A DNA stretch of 15,987 nt from Pseudomonadota bacterium. Its GTDB lineage: Bacteria > Pseudomonadota > Alphaproteobacteria > Micropepsales > Micropepsaceae. Location of the stretch: contig JANYBR010000437.1 of the NCBI GenBank assembly GCA_025360685.1, positions 1 to 15,987 on the forward strand, written 5' to 3'. The notes under the pieces are model-generated. The model searched no databases and had not been told where the DNA came from. It worked only from the letters and a program-made list of their open reading frames with translations. Shown here piece after piece: positions 1 through 9,076 of the stretch (positions within the stretch are counted from its first letter, which is position 1; the number at the start of each line of letters is the position of its first letter). The translations under genes and the position numbers were made by a program.

Positions 1-562
1 CGCCGAAGATATGAACCGCGGTCTCGCCGTAAGTCCGGCCGTCGAGCGGAACGAAGCCTGGGGGCGGATCGACCTGCTCGTCGGCCGCCATCTCGGCAAT
101 GGCGATCGCGTTGGACGACAGCCAACCACCGGCGACGAGGCTCGCCAGCGCCTTCTCAGTCAAACCCTTGCGATAGGGCGCGTCCAAAAATGCGAGGTCG
201 AACGGACCGCCCGCGCCGGCGCCGAGCGGTCCCAAATCGGTTGCATCGCGGCGCCAGATCTTGCTGACGCCGGTCAGGTTCATCGCCTCGACATTGCGCC
301 GGATCAGCGCCCGGCTTTCGGCGCTGTCGTCGATGAACAGCGTGTACGCCGCGCCGCGGCTCAACGCTTCGAGACCCAGCGCGCCGGTGCCCGCAAACAC
401 ATCGATGACCTTGGCGCCTTGCAACGTGAAACCGGTTGCGAAGTCGTTATGCGCCAGGATGTTGAAGATCGCCTGGCGCACCTTGTCCGACGTCGGCCGC
501 ACACGCTCATCCGGCGGCTCGGCCAGCGCGCGGCCGCGAAACTGTCCGCCGGTGATCCGCAA
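1..562 (-). CDS. rsmD: 16S rRNA (guanine(966)-N(2))-methyltransferase RsmD, 3' end cut by window
   Basis: RsmD methylates N2 of G966 in 16S rRNA using S-adenosylmethionine, in the cytoplasm during small-subunit assembly. I translated 187 codons. The protein opens with the family signature MRITGGQFRGR, followed by RPTSDKVRQAIFNIL (residues 22-36), the SAM-binding loop DVFAGTGALGLEALSRGA (54-71) and motif IV at 127-130. It ends in TYGETAVHIF near the window edge, so probably only about ten residues are missing (E. coli RsmD is about 198 aa). The start is TTG at 562-560, chosen because the conserved N-terminus begins there; it directly follows the TAG stop of the upstream oxidoreductase, whose last codons supply a GGAGGA Shine-Dalgarno four bases before the TTG. 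Motif IV reads DAPY instead of the usual DPPF/DPPY. Identity is secure; the biological meaning of the motif change is not known. Confidence 0.93.
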   Translation of the reverse strand, partial: MRITGGQFRGRALAEPPDERVRPTSDKVRQAIFNILAHNDFATGFTLQGAKVIDVFAGTGALGLEALSRGAAYTLFIDDSAESRALIRRNVEAMNLTGVSKIWRRDATDLGPLGAGAGGPFDLAFLDAPYRKGLTEKALASLVAGGWLSSNAIAIAEMAADEQVDPPPGFVPLDGRTYGETAVHIFG

Positions 563-1564
<1,002 letters not shown>

Positions 1565-1661
1565 ATACTTCTCCTCGATAGTGAAGGCGCAGCCTATCGC
1601 CGCGGTCACAGATAGGCGAGGCCCGCTGGCGGGAGCGCGCCGTCAACGCTATAGCCGTGGC
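1565..1661. promoter_or_regulatory. Divergent intergenic region between oxidoreductase and dsbD-like gene
   Basis: This 97-bp gap must hold promoters for both divergent units. No convincing paired -35/-10 boxes are visible. A short inverted repeat, CCCGC-TG-GCGGG, lies at 1622-1633; its two-base loop makes it more plausible as a protein-binding site than as an RNA hairpin, but it may be chance in GC-rich DNA. Confidence 0.3.
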
Positions 1662-3722
1662 ATGAAATGGCTCACCGCGCTCTTCCTTCTGCTCGTCGCC
1701 GCCGCGCCGGCAGCGGCGCAAATTGACGATCGCGCAAAGGTGCATGTGCGGCTGGTTGCCGAAAGCGATGCCGTCGAACCCGGTGGCACCATCACCATCG
1801 CATTCGAGCAGATCATTCGCCCGGGCTGGCATACCTATTGGCTCAATCCGGGCGATGTGGGTCAGCCAACGACCCTGACCTGGAATCTGCCTTACGGTTG
1901 GCGGGCGGGTGAGCTGCAATGGCCTGCTCCGATGCGTCTGCCGGTGGGTCCGTTCATGGACTATGGCTATGAAGGCAAGGTCTGGATCCTCACGCAACTG
2001 AGCGCGCCGCGCGATGCACGGCCGGGCGACACAGTGACATTGACGGCGAAAGCGGCCTGGCTGGTCTGCAAGGAAGTGTGCATTCCCGAGGACGCGACAC
2101 TTTCTGTGCCGGTGCAGATTGGCCCGGAGTCCGTCGGGCACGCTGCGGAGTTTGCCGCGGCGCGCGCGCGAATGCCGGTGCCATCGCCCTGGCTGATGCG
2201 ATATCGGTTGGCGAGCTCACTCGATCTGTACGTAGCGGCAAAGTCGCTGGTGTATGCGCATCCTCAGAGCGCGCAGTTCTTTCCGCTTGAGAGCGGATTA
2301 GTGAAGGGGCCATCGCCGCAGATCATGGGATTTTCGGATGGTGGCCTGGTGCTGCGGATGACGCCTGGAAAGGCGATCGCGAAGAAAGGCGGTGTGCTTG
2401 CGGGCGTTCTGGTGCTCGGTTCGTCGGACGGCTCGACCCAGGCGCTGGCTGTCGACGCCTTGCCGGGCGCCGTGCCCAACGCGGGTTTCGACACAGGTGA
2501 AAGCAGCATCGGATTCCTGCTTGCACTTTTGTTCGCCGTCGTGGGTGGTCTCATCCTCAATCTCATGCCGTGCGTGCTGCCGGTCCTGGCGATGAAGGCG
2601 TTCGCGTTGTCGTCGCATGCCGGGCGCGACCGCTCCGAGGCGGTGCGCGAGAGTGTTGCCTATGGCATCGGCGCAATCCTGAGTTTTGTCGCTCTCGGTG
2701 CCTTGCTTATTGCGCTGCGCGCCAGCGGTCAGGCCATCGGATGGGGTTTCCAGTTGCAGGAGCCGATGATCGTGGCAGGCTTTGCGCTCCTGATGTTCGG
2801 CGTCGGCCTCAATCTGTCCGGAGTGTTTGAGATCGCGAGTTTTGGCGGCGGCGATAGTCTGACGCGCTCGGGCGGGGAGGCCGGCTCGTTCTTCACCGGC
2901 GTGCTCGCCGTAGCCGTCGCGGCGCCCTGTACCGCGCCGTTCATGGCGGCTGCGCTCGGCTTCGCGCTGACGCAGCCGGCGATCATCTCGCTCGCTGTTT
3001 TCCTTGCGCTCGGCGTCGGGTTTGCGGCGCCCTTCGTGCTGATCGGCATTTCGCCAGCCCTGATGCGCGCGCTTCCGAAGCCTGGCGCGTGGATGCTCAT
3101 CTTCAAGCAAGCTCTCGCCTTTGCAATGTACGGAACCGCGGCGTGGCTGGTGTGGGTGCTGGCGCAGCAGGCCGGTGCGAACGCGGTGGCAGCCGCGCTC
3201 GCCGCGATGGTCGCGGCCGGTTTCGGCGCCTGGATCTGGGGCATCAGCCGCAACTTCTCACCTCGTGGCCGCGGTGTCGGGGCGCTCGTCACGCTCATCG
3301 CCATCATGGTCGCGCTGTCCTGTCTCGCATTCCTCAAAACCTCGCCGGCGCAGGCGAACAGCGGTGCCATGAATGTCACCGGTTTTGCGTCGGAGTCGTA
3401 CTCTGCCGAGCGTCTCGCTTCGTTGCGTGCCGCCGGGCGGCCGGTATTCATCAATGCGACGGCGGCTTGGTGCATCACCTGTCTTGTCAACGACGAAGCC
3501 GCTCTCTCCAGCGCGCGCGTCCATGCGGCGTTCCGCGAGAAAAATGTCGCCTATCTCGTCGCCGACTGGACGAAGCGCGATCCGGCAATCACCAAACTTC
3601 TGGCCGAGCATGGGCGATCCGGCGTGCCGCTGTATCTCTACTATGCGCCGGGAGCGGTGGAGCCGAAGGTGCTGCCGCAGATTCTCACCGAAGGTGAAGT
3701 CCTCGCGGCAGTGGAGCGGTGA
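1662..3722 (+). CDS. Protein-disulfide reductase, DsbD/ScsB family
   Basis: A 686-residue inner-membrane protein expected to carry reducing power from cytoplasmic thioredoxin to periplasmic thiol proteins. Residues 1-20 are a signal peptide ending ..AAPAAAQ. A periplasmic DsbD-type N-domain follows (about 25-270) with the cysteine pair WLVCKEVC (C136, C140). The CcdA-like transmembrane domain (about 283-557, roughly eight helices) has one redox cysteine in NLMPCVLP (C304) and one in APCTAPF (C423). The C-terminal thioredoxin domain has WCITC (C604, C607) and a cis-Pro loop GVP (654-656). All six expected redox cysteines are present, so the relay looks intact. The start at ATG 1662 is set by the signal peptide; the frame stays open upstream without homologous sequence. 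It is longer than E. coli DsbD (about 565 aa), as expected for the form with the larger N-domain. The next gene starts four bases after its stop. Confidence 0.93.
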   Translation: MKWLTALFLLLVAAAPAAAQIDDRAKVHVRLVAESDAVEPGGTITIAFEQIIRPGWHTYWLNPGDVGQPTTLTWNLPYGWRAGELQWPAPMRLPVGPFMDYGYEGKVWILTQLSAPRDARPGDTVTLTAKAAWLVCKEVCIPEDATLSVPVQIGPESVGHAAEFAAARARMPVPSPWLMRYRLASSLDLYVAAKSLVYAHPQSAQFFPLESGLVKGPSPQIMGFSDGGLVLRMTPGKAIAKKGGVLAGVLVLGSSDGSTQALAVDALPGAVPNAGFDTGESSIGFLLALLFAVVGGLILNLMPCVLPVLAMKAFALSSHAGRDRSEAVRESVAYGIGAILSFVALGALLIALRASGQAIGWGFQLQEPMIVAGFALLMFGVGLNLSGVFEIASFGGGDSLTRSGGEAGSFFTGVLAVAVAAPCTAPFMAAALGFALTQPAIISLAVFLALGVGFAAPFVLIGISPALMRALPKPGAWMLIFKQALAFAMYGTAAWLVWVLAQQAGANAVAAALAAMVAAGFGAWIWGISRNFSPRGRGVGALVTLIAIMVALSCLAFLKTSPAQANSGAMNVTGFASESYSAERLASLRAAGRPVFINATAAWCITCLVNDEAALSSARVHAAFREKNVAYLVADWTKRDPAITKLLAEHGRSGVPLYLYYAPGAVEPKVLPQILTEGEVLAAVER

Positions 3723-3726
3723 TCGG

Positions 3727-4488
3727 ATGAGTGTGCAGCTCTTCGCCTTCACTTGTGGCAGCGTTACGAGCGACCGCGAGCGGTTTCTTGCCGGTGAAAC
3801 TGGCAAGATTACTGTGCCGGTGCCGGCCTATTTGATCGTGCATCCCGAAGGGAAAGTGCTCTTCGACACCGGACTCAATGTCGCGCTGCGCCAGAACAAG
3901 GCGCGGTTGCTCGGTCCGCTCGCGGACTCCCAGGAGATCGAATTTCCCAGCGGCGCGGACATCGCCTCGCATCTCGCGCGGCTTGGTGTCGCGCCGGGCG
4001 AAATTCGCTATGTCGTCAACTCCCATCTTCACTACGACCATTGCGGCGGCAACGAATTCTTTCCGAAATCGACGATGGTCGTGCACGCCAAGGAGTGGCG
4101 GGCTGCGCACATGAAGGTGACGCAGGATGCGGGCGTCTACAATCCGATCGACTTCGCGCACATGGCCTCGGTGATGCAGGTCGCGGGCGAGCAGGATCTG
4201 TTCGCTGACGGCACTGTGCTGGTGTTTCCCACTCCAGGTCACACACCCGGACATCAATCGTTGCGGGTAAAGCTTGATTCCGGAGATGTCGTGCTTGCGG
4301 CGGACTGCTGCTACCTCAAGCAGACCTTCGATGCGCTGCACCTGCCGGACTCGGCTTACAATTTCGACCAGATGAAGGAAAGCCTGCTTCTGCTCCGGCG
4401 GATGCAAGCGAGCGGCGCACGCATCTTCTTCGGCCACGACCCAGATTTCTGGAAGACCGTGCCGCAGGCGCCGGCGCCGGTGGCGTAG
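3727..4488 (+). CDS. MBL-fold hydrolase, N-acyl homoserine lactonase-like
   Basis: A 253-residue metallo-beta-lactamase-fold enzyme most like the AHL-lactonase (AiiA/AttM) group, which opens lactone rings with a two-metal centre. The metal ligands are all visible: HLHYDH (H100, H102, D104, H105), H172 in TPGHTPGH, D193 in AADCCYL and H237 in FFGHDPDF. The N-terminal VPVPAYLIVHPEGKVLFDTGL (30-50) is typical of the group. No signal peptide is seen, so it is probably cytoplasmic. The start at ATG 3727 is four bases after the dsbD-like stop, and GGAG in the last codons of that gene (3713-3716) is the likely ribosome binding site, implying translational coupling. Family members also hydrolyse other lactones and esters, so quorum quenching is only one possibility. 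No LuxI or LuxR gene lies nearby. Confidence 0.88.
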   Translation: MSVQLFAFTCGSVTSDRERFLAGETGKITVPVPAYLIVHPEGKVLFDTGLNVALRQNKARLLGPLADSQEIEFPSGADIASHLARLGVAPGEIRYVVNSHLHYDHCGGNEFFPKSTMVVHAKEWRAAHMKVTQDAGVYNPIDFAHMASVMQVAGEQDLFADGTVLVFPTPGHTPGHQSLRVKLDSGDVVLAADCCYLKQTFDALHLPDSAYNFDQMKESLLLLRRMQASGARIFFGHDPDFWKTVPQAPAPVA

Positions 4489-4521
4489 AAGAGCGTCACA
4501 TTGTCCGGGCGGGGAGTTTGC

Positions 4522-5394
4522 TCACAGCGCCGCGTGGCTGCCGCCGACATAGGTGTGCGTGCCGCGGTGATGGACATGCTCGCCCGCAAGGATGTCGCCG
4601 GGTTTGTAGGTCGCCCCGCTCGCAAGCCTTCTATAGATTGCGGCAAAATCCTTGTAGGTCTCGGCGAACAGTTCATCGAATGACTTGATGACAAAATAGC
4701 TTTCCTGGAAATCGTCGATGCGGTACTCGGTACGCATCACCCTTTCGAGATCGAAGCCGATGCGGTTGGGTGAGGGGTTCTCCACGGCGTAGATCGACTC
4801 GGCGCGGCTGGAGACGATGCCAGAACCATAAATGCGCAGACCTTCCGGCTTGGCGATCAGTCCGAACTCGACAGTGTACCAATAGAGCCGCGCCAGGTTG
4901 CGCAATGCGCCGAATTCGTTCAACGCCCGCTGGCCGCCCTTGCCATAGGCCTGCATATAGTCGGCGAAGACGGGATGGGCGAGCATCGGGACGTGGCCGA
5001 ACACGTCGTGGAAGACGTCGGGCTCCTCGATATAGTCGCGCTGGTCGGCACGGCGGATGAACTGACCGGCGGGGAAACGCCGGTTCGCCAAGTGGTCGAA
5101 GAAGATCTCGTCGGGCACAAGCGACGGCACTGCCACCACCCTCCAGCCAGTCAGCTTCTGAAGGTCGTCCGATAGGCGTTCGAATTCCGGGATTCGATCT
5201 GAGACCAGTTTGAGCCGAGTAAGGCCGCTGAGGAACTCGTCGCAGGCACGGCCCGGCAAAACCTTGGCCTGATGCTCGAACAGGGTCCGCCACATGCCAT
5301 GCTGCGCCGCATCGTAACTCTCCCACCGCTGGTCGATCGTGAAGTCGGAGTGGATCTCCGGATGCTTGGGGCGCAGTTGTTCGAGAGTCGGCAT
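4522..5394 (-). CDS. phhA: Phenylalanine 4-monooxygenase
   Basis: A 290-residue monomeric bacterial-type aromatic amino-acid hydroxylase that converts L-Phe to L-Tyr with O2 and a pterin cofactor at a non-haem iron. The iron ligands are visible: H129 and H134 in DVFHDVFGHVP and E176 in YWYTVEFGL. Other family landmarks are PDEIFFDHLANRRFPAGQFIRR (94-115), EEPDVFHD, and YGSGIVSSRAESIYAV (189-204). There is no regulatory ACT domain, as usual for bacterial enzymes of 260-300 aa. The ATG at 5394 has no clear Shine-Dalgarno upstream (see the promoter entry). The gene converges on the lactonase-like gene with a 33-bp gap and diverges from the indolepyruvate oxidoreductase. The pterin recycling dehydratase (phhB) is not in the window. 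Confidence 0.96.
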   Translation of the reverse strand: MPTLEQLRPKHPEIHSDFTIDQRWESYDAAQHGMWRTLFEHQAKVLPGRACDEFLSGLTRLKLVSDRIPEFERLSDDLQKLTGWRVVAVPSLVPDEIFFDHLANRRFPAGQFIRRADQRDYIEEPDVFHDVFGHVPMLAHPVFADYMQAYGKGGQRALNEFGALRNLARLYWYTVEFGLIAKPEGLRIYGSGIVSSRAESIYAVENPSPNRIGFDLERVMRTEYRIDDFQESYFVIKSFDELFAETYKDFAAIYRRLASGATYKPGDILAGEHVHHRGTHTYVGGSHAAL

Positions 5395-5399
5395 GACGG

Positions 5400-5429
5400 A
5401 ATAGAGAACCCGGCTGGGGCGGCTGTAAA
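5400..5429 (-). promoter_or_regulatory. Candidate phhA promoter, possibly giving a leaderless mRNA
   Basis: Read on the minus strand, TTTACA (5429-5424, five of six to the -35 consensus) is followed after 18 bases by TCTATT (5405-5400, four of six to the -10 consensus). The -10 box ends five bases before the phhA ATG, which would place transcription start at or next to the start codon. That fits the lack of a Shine-Dalgarno. The match is by eye and could be chance. Confidence 0.33.
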
Positions 5430-5510
5430 GCGCCGCCGTATACGATGAATTTATTGCGGGCCATGCACACTGTTCGCATGTGTGTTGCGGTGCCGGGCCG
5501 CAAAAGGCAA

Positions 5511-5526
5511 GCCAATTGCGATTGGC
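5511..5526. promoter_or_regulatory. Perfect palindrome in the phhA / indolepyruvate oxidoreductase divergent region
   Basis: GCCAATTGCGATTGGC is an inverted repeat with 6-bp perfect arms (GCCAAT/ATTGGC) and a 4-base centre. It lies 116 bp upstream of the phhA ATG and 67 bp upstream of the oxidoreductase ATG, inside the only control region shared by these amino-acid genes. A looser CACAC-N9-GTGTG repeat lies at 5466-5484. The shape fits a dimeric regulator; an Lrp/AsnC-type or other amino-acid-responsive factor is a guess from context. No regulator gene is in the window. Confidence 0.45.
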
Positions 5527-5593
5527 AAAAGGTATGGTCGCGCAACTTCCGTACAGAGTCGGCCAACACCATATAGGGTATCAGGACCACAAC

Positions 5594-8500
5594 ATGACAT
5601 TGATGCCCATCTCGCTCGACGACAAATACGAAGTCGAGACCGGCCGCGTCTTCCTCACCGGCATTCAGGCACTGGTGCGTCTCCCGATGATGCAGCATGA
5701 ACTGGACCGCAGGGCGAAGCTGAATACGGCCGGATTCATCTCCGGCTATCGTGGTTCGCCCGTCGGTGGTCTCGACCAGCAGTTGTGGCGCGCGCAGAAA
5801 TTCCTCGACAAGCACAGCACCGTCTTCAAGCCGGGCATCAACGAAGACCTCGCGGCCACCGCGGTGTGGGGCTCGCAGCAAGCGAACCTATATCCAGGCG
5901 CCAGGTATGATGGCGTGTTCGCCATGTGGTACGGCAAGGCGCCTGGCGTCGATCGCTCCGGTGATGCTTTCAAACACGCCAATGCTGCCGGCACATGGAG
6001 CAAGGGCGGTGTCCTGGCCATCCTTGGCGACGATCACGCCTGCAAGTCGTCGACCCTTCCCAACCAAAGTGAATATGCGATGGTCGATGCGGAGATCCCG
6101 GTGCTCAATCCGGCGGGCATCCAGGAAGTACTCGACTTCGGAATCTACGGCTGGGCGCTGTCGCGCTATGCCGGCACCTGGGTGTCGATGATCGCGCTGG
6201 CCGAAACCATGGATGCATCGGCGACGGTTGAGGTCCATCCGCACCGGGTGCCGATTGTCAGGCCGCTCGGTTTTCCCATGCCGAAGGATGGCCTTTCGAT
6301 CCGGCTCGGCGACAATCCGCAGGCCCAGGAAAAGCGGCTGCGCGAACACAAGATCCCCGCCGTCATCGCCTTCGCGCATACCAATGTGCTGAACCGCGTG
6401 GTGATGGATTCGGAAAATCCGCGCATCGGCATCGTAACCGCCGGAAAATCCTATCTCGATCTTCGCCAAGCGCTGGACGATCTCGGCATCGGCGACACGG
6501 AAGCGGCGGCGCTCGGACTGCGCGTCCTCAAGATGGGCATGACCTGGCCAATCGAGCCGACACAGATCGCGCGCTTTGCCTATGGACTCGAGGAAGTATT
6601 CGTAATCGAGGAAAAGCGCGACCTGATCGAGGGCCAGATCAAGTCGATCCTCTTCAACATGAATCCGGAGAAGCGCCCGCGGGTATTCGGAAAACTCGGC
6701 CGCGACGGCAAGCCCTTCATCCGCTCGATCCTCGATCTCGATTCTGGCCAGGTTGCGCTCGCGATCGCCAAGATCATCGGCGAGGACAAGTGGACACCGC
6801 GCATGCGCACGCTGATCTCGCGCCTCGAGCAGAAGCATCGCGAACAGGACGGCATGACGACGCTGTACGAGCGCGCGCCGTTCTACTGCTCTGGCTGCCC
6901 ACACAATACCTCGACCCAGGTGCCCGAAGGCTCCATCGGCATGGCGGGTATCGGTTGCCACTACATGGTTACGTGGCAGCCCTCGCGCAATACCGCGCTG
7001 TTCACGCAGATGGGCGGCGAGGGTACGCCATGGATCGGCGCGTCACCGTTCACCACGCGGCCACATGTTTTCGCCAATATGGGCGACGGCACTTATTTCC
7101 ATTCTGGAATTCTCGCGATCCGCGCATCCGTTTCGGCCGGCGTGAACATCACCTACAAGCTGCTCTACAACGACGCCGTCGCGATGACCGGTGGCCAGCA
7201 TGTCGACGGAGAACTGACCGTACCCGAGATGGCCGCTCAGGTTGCGGCCGAAGGCGTCAAGGACCTCATCATTGTCAGCGACGAGCCGGAGAAGCACTCG
7301 GTCGCGAACTTCCCCATCGGGACGCGCATCGAGCACCGCCGCGATCTCGACAGCATCCAGAAGCAGCTGCGCGAACTGTCCGGCGTAACCGTCATGATCT
7401 ATGACCAAACCTGTGCTGCGGAAAAGCGCCGCCGCCGCAAGCGCGGATTGATGGAAGATACGCCGAAGCGCGCCTTCATCAATGAGCTGGTTTGCGAAGG
7501 TTGCGGTGATTGCTCCAAGACATCGAACTGTGTGTCCGTCGAACCGTTGGAAACCGAGTTCGGCCGCAAGCGCAAGATCAACCAGTCTTCATGCAACAAA
7601 GACTTCTCCTGCGTCGAGGGCTTCTGTCCGAGCTTCGTCACGGTGCATGGCGGCGCGCTGAAGACGCGCGCCAAAAATGGCGCATCGAACGCAGTGTTCG
7701 ACATTCCGCAGCCCGTGTTGCCGGAAGTCACGCGCGACACCTTCAATATTGTCATCGGCGGCATCGGCGGAACGGGCGTGACGTCCATCGGCGCAATCCT
7801 CGGCACGGCGGCACACATCGAAGGCAAGACCGTCGCAACTCTCGACATGATGGGGCTTGCGCAGAAGGGAGGCGCCGTCACTTCCTTTGTGCGCGTGGCG
7901 GCCCAGAAGGCACGCATCCACGGACCGCGCGTGCCGACTGGACAGGCAGACGTCCTGATCGGCTGCGACATCGTCATGTCGGCCAAGCCCGATACGTTCG
8001 GTTACCTCAACGCAGAGCGCACGGTTTCTGTTGTCAATGACGATCTCACTCCGACCGCAGCGTTCGTCACTGACAATACCATCGACTACGACATGGCCGC
8101 GATGCGTTCACGAATTGCGCGCGCCTCGCGGCGGCTCGAAAGCATCGATGCCGAGGAGCTGGCGTTGCGCCTGCTGGGCGACACAATCTACGCCAATATG
8201 TTCCAGACAGGATACGCCTATCAGCTTGGTGAAATTCCCATCAGCGAGGAAGCAATCCTCAAGGCTATCGAGTTGAACGGCGCGGCGGTGAAAGCCAACC
8301 AGCGGGCGTTCCGGCTGGGTCGGCTCGCGGCGCATGACCGCGAGGCGATCCTGAAGATGGCGGGTCTCGACCTGCCGGACGGACCGAAGTTCGCGGAAGC
8401 CTTCGAAGAGATTGTCGCCAAGCGCAGCGACTTCCTCACCGCCTATCAGAACGCCGCCTATGCCGAGCGCTATCGCGCGATGCTGGACAAGATCCGCGCA

Positions 8501-9076
8501 GCCGAAGCGATCAAGGCGCCTGGCAAGCATGGACTGGCCGATATGGCCGCGCGCGCCTTGTTCAAGCTGATGGCCTACAAAGACGAATATGAAGTCGCGC
8601 GGCTCTACACGAACGGCGAATTCCACAAAAAGCTCAATCAGGAATTCGAAGGCAACTTCAGCCTGTCGTTCCACCTTGCGCCGCCGATCCTCGGCGCAAC
8701 CGATCGCAATACGGGCCGTCCGCGCAAGATGGAATTCGGTTCGTACATGATGAATGCCTTCCGAGTACTGGCGGCGTTGAAGGGCCTGCGCGGAACCTGG
8801 CTCGACATCTTCGCATACAGTCCGGAGCGCAAGTTGGAAGTCGCGATGATCGGCGACTATGACAAGTTGCTCGCCAAGATGGCAGCCAGTTTGACACCGG
8901 CAAATCACGCGACGGCGGTGGCACTCGCGGAACTGCCGCTCGAAGTCAAAGGCTACGGCTATATCAAGGACAGCAACTACAAGCAGACGAAGGCCAAGGA
9001 AGCCGTGCTGCTGCGCCGCCTGTACATGAGCGATGCTGTAGCGCCCACGACACCGATTACTGAGGCTGCCGAATGA
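5594..9076 (+). CDS. Indolepyruvate ferredoxin oxidoreductase, fused alpha-beta (IorA-IorB) form
   Basis: A 1160-residue thiamine-diphosphate and Fe-S enzyme expected to oxidatively decarboxylate aryl-pyruvates (indole-, phenyl-, hydroxyphenylpyruvate) to aryl-acetyl-CoA. The order is an N-terminal pyrimidine-binding/transferase region (about 1-420, with FISGYRGSPVGGLD near 40), a TPP-binding region with FYCSGCPHNTST (430-441) and the GDGTYFHSG motif (497-505) closed by LLYNDAVAMTGGQ, then a cysteine cluster CEGCGDC (C634, C637, C640) with C646, C667, C673 and C678, then the IorB-like gamma domain from about 717 with GGIGGTGV, and a C-terminal region (about 930-1140) typical of the fused proteins. 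The start at ATG 5594 has AGGA seven bases upstream; the open frame continues 38 codons further up but lacks family similarity. It overlaps the following dehydrogenase by ATGA. No frameshift is apparent. Confidence 0.94.
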   Translation: MTLMPISLDDKYEVETGRVFLTGIQALVRLPMMQHELDRRAKLNTAGFISGYRGSPVGGLDQQLWRAQKFLDKHSTVFKPGINEDLAATAVWGSQQANLYPGARYDGVFAMWYGKAPGVDRSGDAFKHANAAGTWSKGGVLAILGDDHACKSSTLPNQSEYAMVDAEIPVLNPAGIQEVLDFGIYGWALSRYAGTWVSMIALAETMDASATVEVHPHRVPIVRPLGFPMPKDGLSIRLGDNPQAQEKRLREHKIPAVIAFAHTNVLNRVVMDSENPRIGIVTAGKSYLDLRQALDDLGIGDTEAAALGLRVLKMGMTWPIEPTQIARFAYGLEEVFVIEEKRDLIEGQIKSILFNMNPEKRPRVFGKLGRDGKPFIRSILDLDSGQVALAIAKIIGEDKWTPRMRTLISRLEQKHREQDGMTTLYERAPFYCSGCPHNTSTQVPEGSIGMAGIGCHYMVTWQPSRNTALFTQMGGEGTPWIGASPFTTRPHVFANMGDGTYFHSGILAIRASVSAGVNITYKLLYNDAVAMTGGQHVDGELTVPEMAAQVAAEGVKDLIIVSDEPEKHSVANFPIGTRIEHRRDLDSIQKQLRELSGVTVMIYDQTCAAEKRRRRKRGLMEDTPKRAFINELVCEGCGDCSKTSNCVSVEPLETEFGRKRKINQSSCNKDFSCVEGFCPSFVTVHGGALKTRAKNGASNAVFDIPQPVLPEVTRDTFNIVIGGIGGTGVTSIGAILGTAAHIEGKTVATLDMMGLAQKGGAVTSFVRVAAQKARIHGPRVPTGQADVLIGCDIVMSAKPDTFGYLNAERTVSVVNDDLTPTAAFVTDNTIDYDMAAMRSRIARASRRLESIDAEELALRLLGDTIYANMFQTGYAYQLGEIPISEEAILKAIELNGAAVKANQRAFRLGRLAAHDREAILKMAGLDLPDGPKFAEAFEEIVAKRSDFLTAYQNAAYAERYRAMLDKIRAAEAIKAPGKHGLADMAARALFKLMAYKDEYEVARLYTNGEFHKKLNQEFEGNFSLSFHLAPPILGATDRNTGRPRKMEFGSYMMNAFRVLAALKGLRGTWLDIFAYSPERKLEVAMIGDYDKLLAKMAASLTPANHATAVALAELPLEVKGYGYIKDSNYKQTKAKEAVLLRRLYMSDAVAPTTPITEAAE

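Noticed and set aside
5424..5447. A TGTAAA half-site that might be a TyrR box near phhA.
   Set aside because: The second half (TTTACA six bases later) is absent; the site is better read as the -35 box on the other strand.
5480..5593. A 38-codon N-terminal extension of IOR.
   Set aside because: It has no family similarity, would cover the palindrome, and ATG 5594 has a good Shine-Dalgarno.
4673..5881. A 402-codon minus-strand frame across phhA, the intergenic region and the start of IOR.
   Set aside because: It overlaps two convincing genes in other frames, crosses a control region and has Arg/Pro-rich composition without motifs.
5888..6961. A 357-codon minus-strand frame inside the IOR gene.
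   Set aside because: It is antisense to conserved IOR sequence; low-complexity Arg/Asp/His composition indicates a shadow frame. The same holds for 8108-9091.
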